From assembly GCF_000247695.1 (NCBI RefSeq), contig NW_004624854.1, forward strand, positions 4,009,689 to 4,073,688: a stretch of 64,000 nt of DNA, given 5' to 3'. The notes beneath the pieces were generated by a model. It did not search any database, had not been told where the DNA came from, and saw only the letters and a list, made by a program, of their open reading frames with translations. This DNA comes from Heterocephalus glaber. Taxonomy: Eukaryota; Chordata; Mammalia; Rodentia; Bathyergidae. Below, one piece after another: positions 34,507-48,274 of this stretch (positions within the stretch are counted from its first letter, which is position 1; every line of letters starts with the position of its first letter). The position numbers and the translations under genes are program-made.

Positions 34507-34540
34507 TAGGTAGGTAGATGATAGACAGACAGACAGAGTG
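34507..34540. repeat. TAGG/GATA/GACA-type microsatellite
   Basis: Tandem tetranucleotides 'aggtaggtagatgatagacagacagacagag' just after the SINE, probably grown from its tail. The open frame crossing it is repeat-derived. Confidence 0.75.
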
Positions 34541-34584
34541 AATAGCAGTAGGAGATAGCAGATGAAAACAACCTGTGAGGCTTT

Positions 34585-34690
34585 TGGCTCTATGGGTTTC
34601 ATGCTGGCTCACCACTTACCAGCAATGCGACACTGGATGGTAACTTAGACCTTGTCTTCAGTTAATTCATTGGTGACTCTGGCAGGGTTT
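34585..34690 (+). repeat. MIR-type SINE relic
   Basis: Forward MIR blocks: 'tggctcaccacttaccagc', 'aacttagaccttgtcttcagtt'. Diverged. Confidence 0.5.
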
Positions 34691-35189
34691 ACTAGGAAAT
34701 ATTCCAGGTGAAGACTTGTGTATGTGAAGTTTACAGATTGATGCTCTTAAGAATTGCGTTTGTGGAAGAGAAGAAAGTGATATTCAGAAGAGCAAGATTT
34801 TGCATTGCTTCAGTTAAAAAAAATCCAAAGCACAACCCGTATGGAATTCTGAAGATGAGATGGCCTCTACGAGTGGACCTCAGTAGAAATGCCAGGACTG
34901 GAGCTTTATAACCCCCTTCCCACTGATCACCGTTCATGTGGGCAGCTCCCAGCAGGGAGAGCATCGTAGGCCAGACGGCTTCCTCTTGCAAGACTAGGTC
35001 TGGAGCCTCAGCTATGAGCCAAGGGCCACGCTTTCAGTGGCTGAGAAGGGAAAGATGCAGACATTGCACCATGGCCTCAGATAAGGAATTTAAAATACAC
35101 AGCAATGAACAAAGCAGGCAACAAATAAGCAAGGAGAAGTATAGACTATCAAGTATAGTGAGTTCCGTGTGGGAAGGAAAAGCAGAAAT

Positions 35190-35560
35190 GAGAGGTTGCT
35201 GATCGGTTCAAGAAGGGGATGAAAGAGCAGACTTTGCAGATAAGCAAGGAAAGGCTTCTGGGAAGACAGCTGCAGATGGAAAAGCGCAGAAGCAGATGCG
35301 TGTTTGGGATAGGGTGTTAGTGGGACTGAAATGATTGTGAGGCCGCGGGGCGGATGATGGGCCTGGTAATGACCGGCCTGCTCTGCTGAGGGTCTGGCTG
35401 TGCCTTTGGGCGAGCAGGGAGCCTTTCTGAGTGTCTGGAGCAGAAGATGCAGCGGTGATCTGACTGGTGGGTTAATGTGCTGTGTTGAGAGTGCGCGGTC
35501 TTGAAGTTAGGGAGGAAGAGGCGAGACTTCTGTGATGCCAGGGAAAAGGCGAAGTTTCTG
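35190..35560 (-). repeat. L2 LINE 3' fragment
   Basis: It shows reverse-oriented L2 3' landmarks: 'gcagggagcctttctgagtg', 'gatctgactggtgggttaatgtg', 'ctgtgttgagagtg', 'gaagttagggagg'. Strongly diverged and approximate in extent. Confidence 0.5.
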
Positions 35561-37009
35561 TGGCCAGTGGCACAGAGCGCAGGAGTTTGCGCTCCCCGGA
35601 GGACTCCTCTCTGCGTCAGAGGGCTCATCTCAGGGCCCTGCCCATGGGTTTTGGTTGAATAAATAGCCTAGATTTTGCTGCAGTCAAATCTGTTTGTATT
35701 TATCGTAAGATATTTTTGTATTGGAAGTTTTATATAAGATATACTTCCCCTGATTTTATATTTTCAAGCAAGCAAAAGCTTTCACTTGTTTCCAGGCAGT
35801 ATTTGATGCATAGGAATATCTCTGCATGCTACAGTGCATGCCAAATTGCACTGAATTGGTTTCACATTTGGCTTCGAAAATACAGCTTTTTCGACTGTAC
35901 TCAATGCACAATACATATTGTAGCATATGATTTTCAATGTGTACTTAACAAAGAGCAATTTTATTTTCTCTGGTAAATTACACACTTGTTATAGCTTTGG
36001 GATTTTAAAAAATCCAGGAATAAATAGAAAACAATATGTTTAAATAATGTTAGCAACCAGACTCAATGAGTCAAACCAAAAAGATTATTCCAGTGCCTGT
36101 CAATTCGGAAACTGGTTCTGAAATGTGTTTTAATTGTGTATTTGTTGCTAATATCTCTCTTAGAATAATAATAAAGGGGAATTAACTGGATTCTATATGC
36201 AGCTGGCCAGATGCTTTCAAGAACCTGTTCTGCAGATACGTCATTGAAACTGGATCCATGCCTTTTCAAGTAATTATTCATATAAACCTTATCTTTCCCC
36301 CCATTTTCTGTCATTTTCTCAGTTTTCTAGCAACCTATTTCTATGATTGCTTTTCTACACAGAACTATGCACCCTGCTCATATTTGGTCCCAGCCACACT
36401 GAGAGATTTTACATGATCTTGTAAGCATGGAAACAGAGCGGGAGTCTTCCCAGACCCTCTGGCTTGTCCTCCCCAGAGACTGTGACACAGAGAAAAACAC
36501 GACCTCTGACAAGTACAATTTCTGGCGACTTGGTGAAAGGGTGTGCCGGGCTCTTTGGTGTCTTCTTGTCCGGTCTCGTCAACCCTTGTAGCATAGATTC
36601 AGTGCTTAAAGACTAGAGCGTTCTACAACGTTGAGGATTTTGTTATTCAAAAGAGAACCATGATAGCAATTGGAACTTGTTTATCTTTGAAAGTAGGTGT
36701 TATTTTTCCATACAATTAAAGACCAACACAGCTGGCAGTTCAGTTATTTTACTGCATCTTAAGTAGTGCACTGTTATTAAATAGTTACATTCTGGAGGTT
36801 CTTGCTTGCTCTCTTTTTGAAGTCCAGGCTGCCCAACCACATTCAGGAATCAATTCCGGAAACTCTCGTGGGCTTTCTCTAAAAGAGCTCCCTTATGCTG
36901 AGATCTGCTTTGAAATAGAATGTGGCAGAGTTATAAAGCAAGTTCAGTCCTATAAATCAGCACACTCTGGATTTTCCATTGTGAATAGTTCTCAGATCTG
37001 TATCTCCAG

Positions 37010-37345
37010 ACCTTCTACCAATCCCTTATTTCAGTCCCTGGATAGCTCATGCCTGTAGCATTGGAAAAAAGCCTCCTAACAGGTCTGCCAGCTTCCAGTC
37101 TTGTCATCCTAAAATTTTCTTCCTTGCACAGCCAGAATGATTTACACAAAATGTTTATGTACACATGTCACGCCCCTGCTGACAGCCCAACAACGACTGC
37201 CCATCACCCTTCAGAAGTCAGTCTTCCCATTAGGAGACGCGTGACCTCCTCCAGAATTGGCCCTGTCCTCGCTTCTCTGTCTTCATCATTCATCTTTGTC
37301 ACCTCAGACTTGAGACTTGGTGACAGCTTTCTCACTGAGAGTAGT
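37010..37345 (+). repeat. L2 LINE 3' fragment
   Basis: Forward L2 3' sequence: 'aagcctcctaacaggtctgc', 'cagcttccagtcttgtc', 'cagccagaatgattta', 'catgtcacgcccctgctgac', 'ctgcccatcacccttcag'. Good order of landmarks. Confidence 0.65.
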
Positions 37346-40300
37346 TCATTATGAGACCCTATCCATTGATTTCCTACCTCTGATTTGCTAATGCTCTTCC
37401 TTCTTTGCAAAACCCTTTTCATATATTTGCCTAATATTATTTTATCTTCAGAGACTAACTTGAGGATGCTTTTCTCAATCCATGGTGGAACTAAATATCT
37501 GTCATCAATTCTCCTTTGTATTGTCAATCTGAATCTCTGAAATAATGTGCATATATGTGCCTGGAGCTGATGGTTATTAATACGCTTGTATTGGAACACA
37601 GGACTTAGTGCTTAGTAGGATCTCGTTAAATATTTGCTCACCTGAGGCTTTAACACTAAAAACAAAAAAGTATGCCTAAATTTCTAAGTGTTCCATTCAG
37701 GCTTGCATGCTACAGTTTATTTGAAATTCTCAGAGCTGAATGTGAAAAGTTTAGTGTACTAAAGTAACTGTAGAATTATTTAGCTTCACAGAAAAGGACT
37801 ACAGAGCAACAACAAAATGTAAGAGCATGATCCATTCTACCAAGAGTAAGGCGAGAAAATGATTCTCAAACCTAACTGAGCCTCAGAAATAAACACCAGA
37901 TTTTATACCCAGCACATGGAGCATGTTCATGAAGCCCAGGAGGAGCTTTGCAAAAAAAGGTCGCGGGCTGAGCCCAGCGCCTCTTTCCTTGCATTTCCTT
38001 TATTTTTGAAGTGTGCAGCATCCGACACCAGTACACCCACTTGTTCACTTGTTATCTATCTCCTTCTCCTCAAAGTTGGAGTGTAGGGGAAAAAAATGAA
38101 GTTATTTTAGGCTTCTAGTTAGTTTGTAGGTAATTGAGGTAATTTTACCCTTTGTGAATACTTTATTCCACATCCAGATTGCTTATTAAAACGACTTGGG
38201 TCAGAGAATAGAATCATTTGGAAATCCATTTGGTGCCTTCATTTAATTTGACACTGAACCAGTGGGAGGACCCCCCCCCTTTTTTAAAGTTTTTAAGGAA
38301 TTACAATGATTACCCCTGCACATAAATGTACTTTACCCACCAAGTAACATTACTTGGAAAGTGAAACACTCGTATCACATTCTCACATTCCAAAAAGTGT
38401 AGATTCTAGAATCTTCAGCCTTCACTTGAGAAATGTGCAAAGACACATGGAGGAGGAAAATAGCTCCTCATGACATCGTGAAGATTCTAGAAGAAACGAT
38501 TTCAGAATAAAGCCTCTCAGGCAGCAGAGTTTCATAGAAGTGAATATGGCTTGGTGCAGGTGCTGGAAAATAGGTGTTAAGTTAAAGGCTGAGGCGTCCA
38601 CTGGCTGGGGAGTGAGGGCGACTGTGATAAACCAGGTAGTCCGTGCCTGTCTGAACATGCAAGCTGCTCTTCTGCCTTCCCAGTGACCACCTTGGGGCTC
38701 CCAGCTTAGCATGGGCATTGGGAGTGCTGCCACAGGCGTCTTCTCGTGAGAAGTCTGTGAAGCCATTTGCGTTTCCAGCAGCTTCCTCATGCTTCCCACC
38801 TTCCTCGCTCCTCTCTGTCCTGTCCATTTTCACCCCTAAGTGACCTTGGAACATTGTTGCAGTACCATGGTGCTCAGAAAAGATACTTGGACGGGATACA
38901 AAGGAGCATTTGATAGAACAACCCGGTCTGAGAAGAAAGAACTGTTCAGAGCAAAATGTCAGAAGAAGAAAACAGTGTTGGTCGATATTTTGTGGACGAA
39001 GAAATCCCATGCTCAAGTAAAGGAGCGGAAGGGTGAAGAGTTAAATAGCTTCCGGCTTCGGTATGCTGCGTTAGTTTTCTGCAGTCTGGCTCTTAACATT
39101 TCTTTCCCCATTAACACATTTGATATTATTTAATGCATTTCTCTCCTTGATTGTTTTTATACCATCAGCACATGTTTTGAGAAAAAAATACGTACATTCC
39201 AAGTGTAGATTTTCTTCCTAAATACACTGTCATGAATGTTTTTCTTTCCCATCTACAATACCATTTAATGCTGGTAGTGTATATTTCATTAGCAAAAATA
39301 GATTTCATTCCTGCTAGACAAGGCAGAGGTTGAAATCAGTGTTTCATTCTGCTGACTCCGAGACCTAGACAACCTTTCTCACTTTTCAAAGAGTGCTCTG
39401 TGGAACTCAAATGGCTTGAGCTGACGTTCTTCCAAGGGTTACCCAGGTGATTGTAATTGAGAAATGGAGCATATTTTTACTTCTTTTCTGGTTTCAGCGC
39501 TGAAAATCCTGCTCACAGAAAACTTTCTGAAAAAAACATGGTTGGTCACCCTAGCCACGCAAGATGGAGAAATCTTGCAGTAAATACTGTGGTAAATTTT
39601 GTTTAAATGGTATATTTTTAAGAACATTGGACAAAAAAATATTTTCCTAATGGTATTAATATCAAAGGGATAAGCAATCTGTGTCGCACAGTTTGGCGAC
39701 CTCTGCCCATTTGTCCTTGGCGACTGCCAGAGGCTCCACGTGAACCTCAGACTCATGCTTGAAATGTCGCAAAAGCTCTCCATTGATAATCCTGTTTTAG
39801 TACTTTGAAATAGTGCTTTTTCATTCTCCGTGACAAAAATGCACCTGTCTTAATGCATATTTGAGGGGAGGTTCTCCAGGGAGGTAATCTGTTAAAAGGA
39901 AAATGTTTATAAGGTCTGTATTCCAAGTTCCTTTCATTTGCTCTTGTATACTTCTGAATGAATCTTGTGTACACGGTGGCGCATATATATGTTTCAAAAC
40001 AAAATACTAATGAGGCTGCAGTTGAGGCTGTTGCTCTGTGGCCACAGAGACCTCTGTGTAATTCCCTTTTGGTGTCTCTGTGAGAACAGTAGCTGAGGGG
40101 AGGAAGGAGACTAAGACTCAGGGCAGAAGACAGAGAGGAATGCAGACATTCTCTGTGTCTGGAAAAAGAAAAGTTTGGGCTGAGAACCATGCAGTTCCAC
40201 TCAACCTTTTTGTAAAAATTTAAACTTTAGGTTTTTCACCAGTAGTTTAAAGCTCCTTCTAGTTGAACGCTTCTGCACTTCCCACTGCTTCAGGAACAAG

Positions 40301-40879
40301 AGACAAATTTCTCTCCCATCACAACAAATCCATCTGAAATGGCAAAACTCTCATCAGCGAGCAGTAGAGAATTGGCCAAATGAATTCATGAAAGAGGCTG
40401 TGTTACACTGAAAATGTTTCAAAAAATGCATTTGTTTCAACCAACACCTAAGTTTTTTCTAAATTCATATGTATTTTCTAACTTATTCTAAGTACTCATC
40501 AGCTCTAAACATCTGAGAATTAAAAAAGTATTATTTCTGACATTTCTGGCACACAGTATCTGCTAAGAGTGCTGAGGGAGCATTCTTTTTGACAAAATCT
40601 CTAATTTTTATACCTCTGAGACAAGACACACAAAAGAAAAATACAATAGTTGCTTACTACTCCCTGAGGTTATTAGGGGAGGAAAGAGCATAGATGAAAA
40701 AGTACCTCAGAGAGTACATTAATTTTAGGTGTGTAGCTTTCACAGCGGGCAACTATAAAACACTGATAAAGCACATCTATGCTAACTTTTATATGTACGA
40801 ATCACTAAAGCTCATACAGTTTATCTTATCCCGTTATGGATAAACCCAGCTGGTACTCTAAAGAAGAATGTATACTGCC

Positions 40880-41090
40880 TTTTATTAAGGCACTTAGGAC
40901 CTACTATGTGTCAAGCATTTTATAACCACCTCTTAAATGCTCGTAATCATTTTCCAGGAAAGACAGATATCCATTGTCCTGTGCAGAATAAGAGACACAA
41001 AGACTGTTGTGTAATGCCTGTCATAAAGCCAGGATTTATATTCACGCTCACAGGGCTCCACAGTTTCCCTTTTCTCTATTGTTTTTAGTA
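40880..41090 (-). repeat. MIR-type SINE relic
   Basis: Reverse-oriented: 'ctactatgtgtcaagcatttta', 'gtaatcattttccaggaa', 'gcagaataagagacacaaag', 'aaagccaggatttatattcac'. Confidence 0.5.
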
Positions 41091-41109
41091 CAATCTGTTA
41101 CATATTTCT

Positions 41110-41450
41110 AATTTAAATTTTTGTTTTTATTAGTACTGTTTGCAGTACCCAGTGATGACATTCATCTCATCGTAGGCACTTGGTACATGCACCTAACGCA
41201 TCTTAGTTCTTTTTACTCCACTTACTTCTCTTGGTTTCTTTCTCATTTGTACAGTGTCTGTCTCCTTGTTTTCTATTATCTGTCTTTTATTTTGCGCTTT
41301 CATTTCTTTATACTTTGGGTTTCTCATGTGAGAGAAACCATGTGATATTTAAGTTCGTGCATCTGATTTATTTCACTTCACATTGTGGCCTCAAGTTACA
41401 TCCATTTTTCTAAAAGTGACTCACATTTATTCTTCTTTATAGCAGTTGTG
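41110..41450 (-). mobile_element. L1 retrotransposon 3' fragment, antisense
   Basis: The + strand carries the complement of the L1 ORF2 end and 3' region: 'gtgagagaaaccatgtgata', 'tttatttcacttcacattgtgg', 'cctcaagttacatccat', as in the fragment at 25690-25760. More diverged than the intron 3 copy; no coding frame is left. Confidence 0.7.
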
Positions 41451-41839
41451 CAAATTAAAAATTACAACCTTTCATATTAGAAATATAGTAAATATTTGTT
41501 AACCTGACTGAGAGTAAGATACTGCTTTGAAATAGAAATCTTGCACTTACCGTCAGATCACATATGCTTTTCATTTTGTCTGAAGTGGCTTTGGCTTGCA
41601 CATTGTTTGTTTGCACAAGCATATAGACACACGCTTTTTTATTCACGGTATTCACTTTGCAAGTGTTCATTAGTAATATATTACTTACAACTGTATTATA
41701 TTCTATACATGCTCTGTATTGATAATATCATTATACTTTGTGCCAGGCAGGTTTTAAGTTCAAGTAAATAAGCAAAAATACTTCAGGGAGTGGTAATGCT
41801 CTTTAAAAAGTAAAACTGCTGCTATAATTCAAAGGTTCT

Positions 41840-42250
41840 GTGGGAAGAGTGAGATTTCACTGACGCCTTCGTCATCGGAGAGGCCAAGGTGGGCAAAGAT
41901 ACAGAGCCAGGGATGCCAAAGGAAAGAGAAGAGCAAATGCCCAGGCTTATAGCGAGTCCCTAGTGACACCTGAGAATGGGGAAAAGATGGATGTAGCTGG
42001 GAATGGAGACGAGACATTGTAAGAAATGTGTGCTGTGTTCACAGGCCTGCAAGGGCAGTCCTGTAATTTGGATTATATTTTCAAAAGACCCTGGCATCTT
42101 TTGGCAAACAAATGGTAGGTGATGCAAGAGTTGAAGCCAAGAATCTGGGTCAGGATGATTGTAGTGGAGAGGAAATGTGATACTGACCTGTCCAGAGTTG
42201 TGGCAGTGGAGATGGGAGGAAGTGACAGATGTCCCGGTGGCCCACGTTTA
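41840..42250 (-). repeat. L2 LINE 3' fragment
   Basis: Reverse-oriented L2 landmarks: 'atttggattatattttcaaa', 'gggtcaggatgattgtag', 'gttgtggcagtggagatggg', 'aggaagtgacag'. Confidence 0.55.
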
Positions 42251-43039
42251 CTCCAGTTACAGTCCCTTCCTCTGCGGGCTGAAATCAGTGTGAACAAGTG
42301 TTTTACGCCAGAGTAAAGAAGTATTTGAAATGAGAATGAAAAAACATGACACTACTGTCATCTGATTTTTTTCAATCCCCAAACTCTTCATGTGCACTTA
42401 ACATTAAAGAATGTGTAAGTTTACATTTAAAACTCAGAAACATTCTGTAAAGATTAGCATTTAACAAGCCACAGTTCATGCACTGACCCTGTTATATTCC
42501 TCTAAGGTAATTTTCTCAGACTTTGAAGAGGGAAACAGATTGATACAGTTCTGTAGTTTTCAGCTGGTGGCTTTTCAGTGAAATCTGCATCTATTGATGT
42601 TTTTGTTTTTCATTTACTGTTTTAAATTTATAGAACTTAAGCATCATCATTGGTAGGGCAGTAAAGGTAAAATATAAAAATAGACAGCTCTATAATGTGG
42701 CCTTTAAATGGCTTTACGTATTTATATTCTATGTAGGCTATGTAGCAGATTGTGATAACAGAATCAGATATAATCAAATTGCAGCCTTACAAATATAGCG
42801 AACACCATGAAACAGCTCCCTTCTGCTGACTCAAGGAGTGGGAGTTCCATTTCTTTCCTTATACTTTTTCTGTTACAGCTTTATCACCAGCAACACCTTT
42901 GTAGCATTTCTCCTGCCTTGTCAGTGTGAATGTCCCCACAGTAGCACTTTACCTATATTTGTCATTGATTTTCTCACATTGGGTTTTCTTCTCTGGAGAC
43001 AACTAATTTGAGTGGCCTGAAATATAAAATTTATGGCTC

Positions 43040-43320
43040 CCACCTTCAGTCCCCGGTTCGCGGGGTAGAATAGAAGTCACTTCTCAATGCAGCAAGCCAC
43101 AGAGCCGTCAGATAGACTTTGCATGGCCTCTGTGGTAGTGTTTAATTTGTTTCTCTAAAGCCTACAGCTTTTCACACGTGCTTTCGGGGTGGGGGTGGGG
43201 CTCGCCATCAACCTGTGAGAGTCGGTGTGGTTAATATCTGCGGCTGTTACTGAATTTAAATGAGGCGGCAAGACCTTCCTGAGAGTGACACCCATTAGTT
43301 CGCTCTTCCTGTCTCACCTT
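43040..43320. promoter_or_regulatory. GC/CpG-rich patch near the CTCF-like site, possible enhancer
   Basis: Isolated CpGs, an E-box CACGTG (in 'tcacacgtgctttc'), a GGGGTGGGGGTGGGGC box (about 43186-43201) and a RUNX-type TGTGGTT within 280 bp of AT-rich intron. Suggestive only. Confidence 0.3.
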
Positions 43321-43553
43321 GGCTGGGGACATCAAAGATTCTCAAATATTTGTAAACATGTGTTTTGCATTCTTCTTTCCTGGGATTATTTTAATGTGAA
43401 AAGAGCTGTTTTTTTCTGTTGTCTTTGGATTGCTCTTTTGTTTTCAAAAACTTGTTTAGCCTTTCCTCTCTTTAATACTAAATTGCAATCCTCTTTCACC
43501 CTACTATTGACAGAAGCCGTTGTCTGAATTCTTGAAGTGGGAAAAGTGTTACA

Positions 43554-43567
43554 CCAGTAGGGGGCGC
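43554..43567 (+). promoter_or_regulatory. CTCF motif, full match to the 14-bp core
   Basis: CCAGTAGGGGGCGC fits every position of CCASYAGRKGGCRS. It is on the + strand in intron 4, 32 kb downstream of the promoter. A perfect core with CpG retained in an AT-rich intron makes occupancy plausible; binding is not shown by sequence alone. Confidence 0.65.
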
Positions 43568-46500
43568 TCTTATCATGCCTATTTTATGGGTTGAGGAAAA
43601 GTTAATTTTGTGGGTTTGTGTACTTTAGGGTGGAGCTGTTTTAACTTTAAAGCCAACAGAGATTATGGGTTATGGGGAAGTTACTTCCTCTCATTGAAGA
43701 GTTAAAGTTTTCTGAAGTTTTAAATCTTAAGTAGCATAAGATTTTAAGTGGCTCTTGTTAATGAATTGGAGTTTTCAGATTGCAATATGTGGAGGCTTTA
43801 AAGCATATTAAAAGATTTCTTTTTCCTGAGCTGTTTTTTTCACATCATTTCCTTCCATAAAGTTAGACACAACACCTGGTTCGGAAGGGTTTTGTGTGTT
43901 TGTTTTCTGATGGAATGTCAATATAAACATGACAGGTGCTGGTGTGGGGAAGTGGCATAAAATTGAACTTATTTTTCTCACAGATGTCCCAGGTAATTTT
44001 GCTTTTGGGTCACTTGTCTTCCTCACTCAGTTTGCATCATGTGTAGCCTCAGAAGTACCAGGACCTTGATTAAGTAACTTGTCTATGTCTTAAGGCAGCA
44101 GAGCCTGAGAAATCCCTCTACGCCTTTGTCAGGGTGGTTGTGATTCTTCTTTGTGATGCCAGCATATCTCAGAATGCTGTCTATAATCTTGAAGTCTCTA
44201 ATGTGGGGATGAGTGCTTCCTCACACTGCATTTCAGTTTTCTCCTCTCCTAGTGTGTACCGTATCTGCATAAAAGGAGTAACACTTCCATTCCTTGATCA
44301 TTTCTTGCATTTCCTCGAACATCTATTTAATGTCAAGAACTAAGGGAGACACCAGAGATTAAAAAATGAGCAAGATTCATTTCTGTCCAGAACAAACTCA
44401 TGACATAGGCATCCCACCTGGCACGTATCGGAAAAAGGATGGTCCATAGCCTGAGTTCTGCATCAGAAGAGCAGGACACGATTGTCTCCAACTGGTCCAA
44501 ATGTGTGACTCTGCTCCTTCCTGACTCCAGCCAGCTGACTAACTGCCTACATTATGTTTAATAAATCTGAAGCTCTTTGAATTTGAAAGTGTATGACGCC
44601 CATGCTTGGATGGACATTAATTATGAAACCACATTAAGTCACACGATTTTTATCCAAATTAATGTGCAGTTTTGTAGATTAAATCTGTTTGGAACAGTAG
44701 TGGGAGAGTGGGAAGGAGAGAGCGGAGGAGAAAGTAAGGTGAAGTGGAAAGAAACGACTGAAAGGTGGCAAAATGTTCCCAGGCATTTACTGTCTCCTCT
44801 GGGTGAGCTCCACAATTGTCTAGCAATTTTCTAGCAATAAAATAGCTGTCCTGTAGTTGATAAGCCTTTAGCATGACAGAATGATGACCCTAGAATGGAT
44901 TCTCGGATCTTAACAGCAGTGTGGTTCCCAAGGGCTGAGCTCTTTTCTCCTGTCTTTCCTGCACTCGGGCTTTCTGCTCTGTCGGTGTCCCCTTCTTTGG
45001 CTTCCGTGCCACCGTTTAATTATCACAGCATCCCTGATGCTACAAATGCCTCTTCTCCGTGTATCCTCTACTTCCGGTCTTGGGTTTACCTACAGTGCTC
45101 CTCTGGACACCCTCCTCCTGCCTGACCAGATTGGCTGTGGCAATGTACAGACTCCCACCCCTGGCACGCACGTGGCTCCAGAGCCCCTCAGCCCGCTCGG
45201 GCCCCTTCCAGCCTCCACGCATGACTGTGCCCTTCTCGTGTTATGCTTCCTCACTGAGCAGTGCTCCGAGGTTCCCTAAACTCGGGTTCCGCAGAGATTT
45301 AGGCCTGGCTCCGCCGACAAGTTACAGCATTCACTTTCCAGTTGCTTTATCGTTCTTGCTGTTGCTGTTGTTTTGTGATTCTGCAGGTAAATTATTACAG
45401 CCATGGTTCTTTTATTAATGAATGTTTTTAATATATTTTTATCTCCCAGGCAGCTTCTTGGTCCAGAGGAGGGCCAGAAGGCAGATTATCTAAAAAAGCA
45501 GTTTGGTAATTATAGAATATAAGCTCTGTCACTCATTTGTGTATTATGATGGAGATATTCATGAATATAGTCAACAAAGCGCATAGTATTTGAGCTGAGC
45601 TGAATGGTGATAAATTCCACCTAAGATTTGCCTACAGACTCATACTTAAAGCTCATCAGTGACTCTGAAACCAAGCTCATTGTGAAATCTATTCAGTAAC
45701 TTTTTCAGTTCCACTCACTTTGACCTCCCCTCCCTAAACACACACTCGCTCCACCTTAGAGACTAAGGCACATGGGAAGCACTTTGAAGCAGTGCCCTTT
45801 TCCAGGCAGTAACATCACAGTGGAAATATCCTCAGATGACAAAGCCGCTGGCAGCCCTCACGTCCGTCTGCCCCATTGCCGAAGGCAGCAGTGACCAGGT
45901 CACTTTTACCAGCTCCATGGCGCCTCCTCATCAGGTCCTGTCGCAGACAGCCTTTCAAGTGCACCTGGTTCAGACTTTTAGGTCCCTAAAGCATTGCTTT
46001 GGTAAAAGACTTTCATTCATGAATTCAGCATTTTGTGTAATGGGCACTTGTTCAAATTCTGAGGACGTAGATGTGGACAAAACATGCAAAAGACACATTA
46101 TCAGGACAGTGGAAGTTGGTGGGGCCAGGGAGTGAGGTAGGAGACGCAGAATGGTGGAAGGGGACTGCGTATCTCTAACATTTCCTCGAAATAGAGCCAT
46201 GACATTCAGTACCAGGCACTCGGGTAGGCCATTGCTCAAGGGGACCACTCTGACAGTTCTTTGTATTAGATGTTGGGCCCATTCAGGGCTTGAGCTATGC
46301 AGTGGCAGTAAACTGAATATGAAGTCATTAAAAATTAAGTTTTATGCTATTCTTTTGCATGACGTGAGAGTAGCAAAAGGAGCACATTCAGTTCCCAGAA
46401 TCACAGCTTCATCATAAAGATGAGTCATGTTGAACTAAAGGGACCATATTTTAATGAACCGATCTGGTTACTGTAGCTCAGCTCAGCTCCGCAGCAGCAT

Positions 46501-47340
46501 GCCTGGGGAAGAGGACACAACCTATTTTTCAGATGAAAAATTAGTCCCATGCAGTCCTTCTGTCTCAATTGCCCTCAGGACACTCTGCTCCCCATTTCTT
46601 CCTGTATACACTCTTGCCTTGAGGTTTCCCTTCAGTACAAGTGGGAGCTGCCCCAAACAGGCTCCAATTCCCTGTTTGGCGTTTGTTAACAAATAAGAGC
46701 CACCAAATATTTATTAAGTATCCATTCTACCTACAGCACCATAGGGTTAGAAAATATCTTCTGAAATAATCTCTTGTCCTGGAAGAGGAGTTTATATTCT
46801 TCTGGGAGGGTGGAAGCATAGACACAGAGTCATCAGACTGAAGGTTGGATCATAGGGTAGTAGTCAGCTGGCCAATCTAGAAAGGGTGGGACAGGAGGGA
46901 AAGCTTAAAAGACAGGGTAGGTTTCAAATAGTTTGACTTATTTATTTATCAGTTTGCGTTCTTTCAAAATTTACAAGGAAAAGGTTTCCTGTTAAGAAGC
47001 ATATGATGAATGATTATTTTTATTTCTGATTTCAGTGAATCATTTTATGAGTAGTTTTGTTAATTTTTCTAGATCTAGGAGAGGTTTCATTTTTGAATAC
47101 TCAGTTTTGAGAGTCTTGTCGGTTCTGAAGCTACTATAATGTGGAGTAATAAATTACAGTGTCGGGAAACTAGAGCAGAGATAGAATGCTAATTTTCAGT
47201 ATTATCAGTGTAATCATGGGTTATTTTTATGGTTTGTGGTATTCTGATACACAGTATTTTAAAGTCGATTTGAGTATAGTATCTTCCACTGAGTATTGTA
47301 TAGTATTATTTTTAAAATATACTAATAAGTACCAGCTATT

Positions 47341-47386
47341 TATCTTTATTAATGTATATTATCTTTATTAATATACTTTATTAATG
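47341..47386. repeat. AT-rich imperfect tandem repeat
   Basis: Three near copies of a 'atctttattaatata' unit. Confidence 0.7.
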
Positions 47387-48230
47387 GATAAAGTGCCTGA
47401 CAAGAGCATGCATTTTACATTCAAATAATAAATCTTGATTTACAAACTCGGCACCCTGTTTTGGAGGTGCAGTTTCACAAGCATATATCCAAGTCGGGAT
47501 TGGCCTTCCAGCTTCAGCTTTCCTGAAGGATAATCCCACGTGACCAACAATGTCACCGTGCCATACAGCTCTTAAGGGTGTGCTCTGATCTTTTTGAAGG
47601 GCCAGTGCACAGGTACACAAATGCATTTCCTGTTCTTGTGCAGTTGGCATTCAGAGAAGAATGACACTGCCTTGTCTGCTCACTGACCCCTTCCTTCATG
47701 GACAGATGTCGGTGTGGTGCTCACACACCCTGAGTGCCAGGGAACCAGGCCTTTTGCCTCTGAGGAACTTGCTTGTAGCACAGGCCAAGGAACAAGACAG
47801 GAAAGGCCATTGGAGACGGAGGAAGTGACGTAGAGAGGTGAGGCCCTGTGGAACAGCACAGCGTCTCGGAACAACAGATGGCTTGGCAGGACTGAAACGA
47901 ACGACCGAAGGAGAAAAGAGGAAGAGTACAGAGGATGCTTTCAAAGTTATTTTAAGCTGCACAATGCAGGATTTTTTTTCACACTTTAGAAAAACTTCCA
48001 ATTATCAAAGATTTTATCTGTCTTTTTTGCCGTACTCAAGAAAAAAATCCTTCTGGTCACTCACTATTCAGGTGTACTTTTACTAAAATTCAAGAGAACA
48101 GGAGGAACAAGCGATATAAATAAGCTTAGAAGTACAAAATGAAGTGTCCCAGTGATTTCTAGTTTTTGTGAGTTCATTATTCCTCTTTTCAGCCAAAATA
48201 ATTAGAAAACTACAGAGAGTACAGAAAGTC

Positions 48231-48247
48231 TTTTTTTTTTTTTTTTT
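48231..48247. repeat. Poly-T run (17)
   Basis: Seventeen Ts followed by GG; it may be the reversed A-tail of a lost retroelement. Confidence 0.85.
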
Positions 48248-48274
48248 GGTTTGTGGTGCATGCTTTTTATTAAG

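Noticed and set aside
38938..38950. GAACTGTTC palindrome as a possible androgen response element, since the gene is androgen-linked in human
   Set aside because: It lacks the required three-base spacer between half-sites.
39753..40190. 145-codon minus-strand open frame
   Set aside because: Ser/Leu-rich with no recognisable domain, no splice partner and no repeat match I can name; at this length it is compatible with chance in 64 kb.
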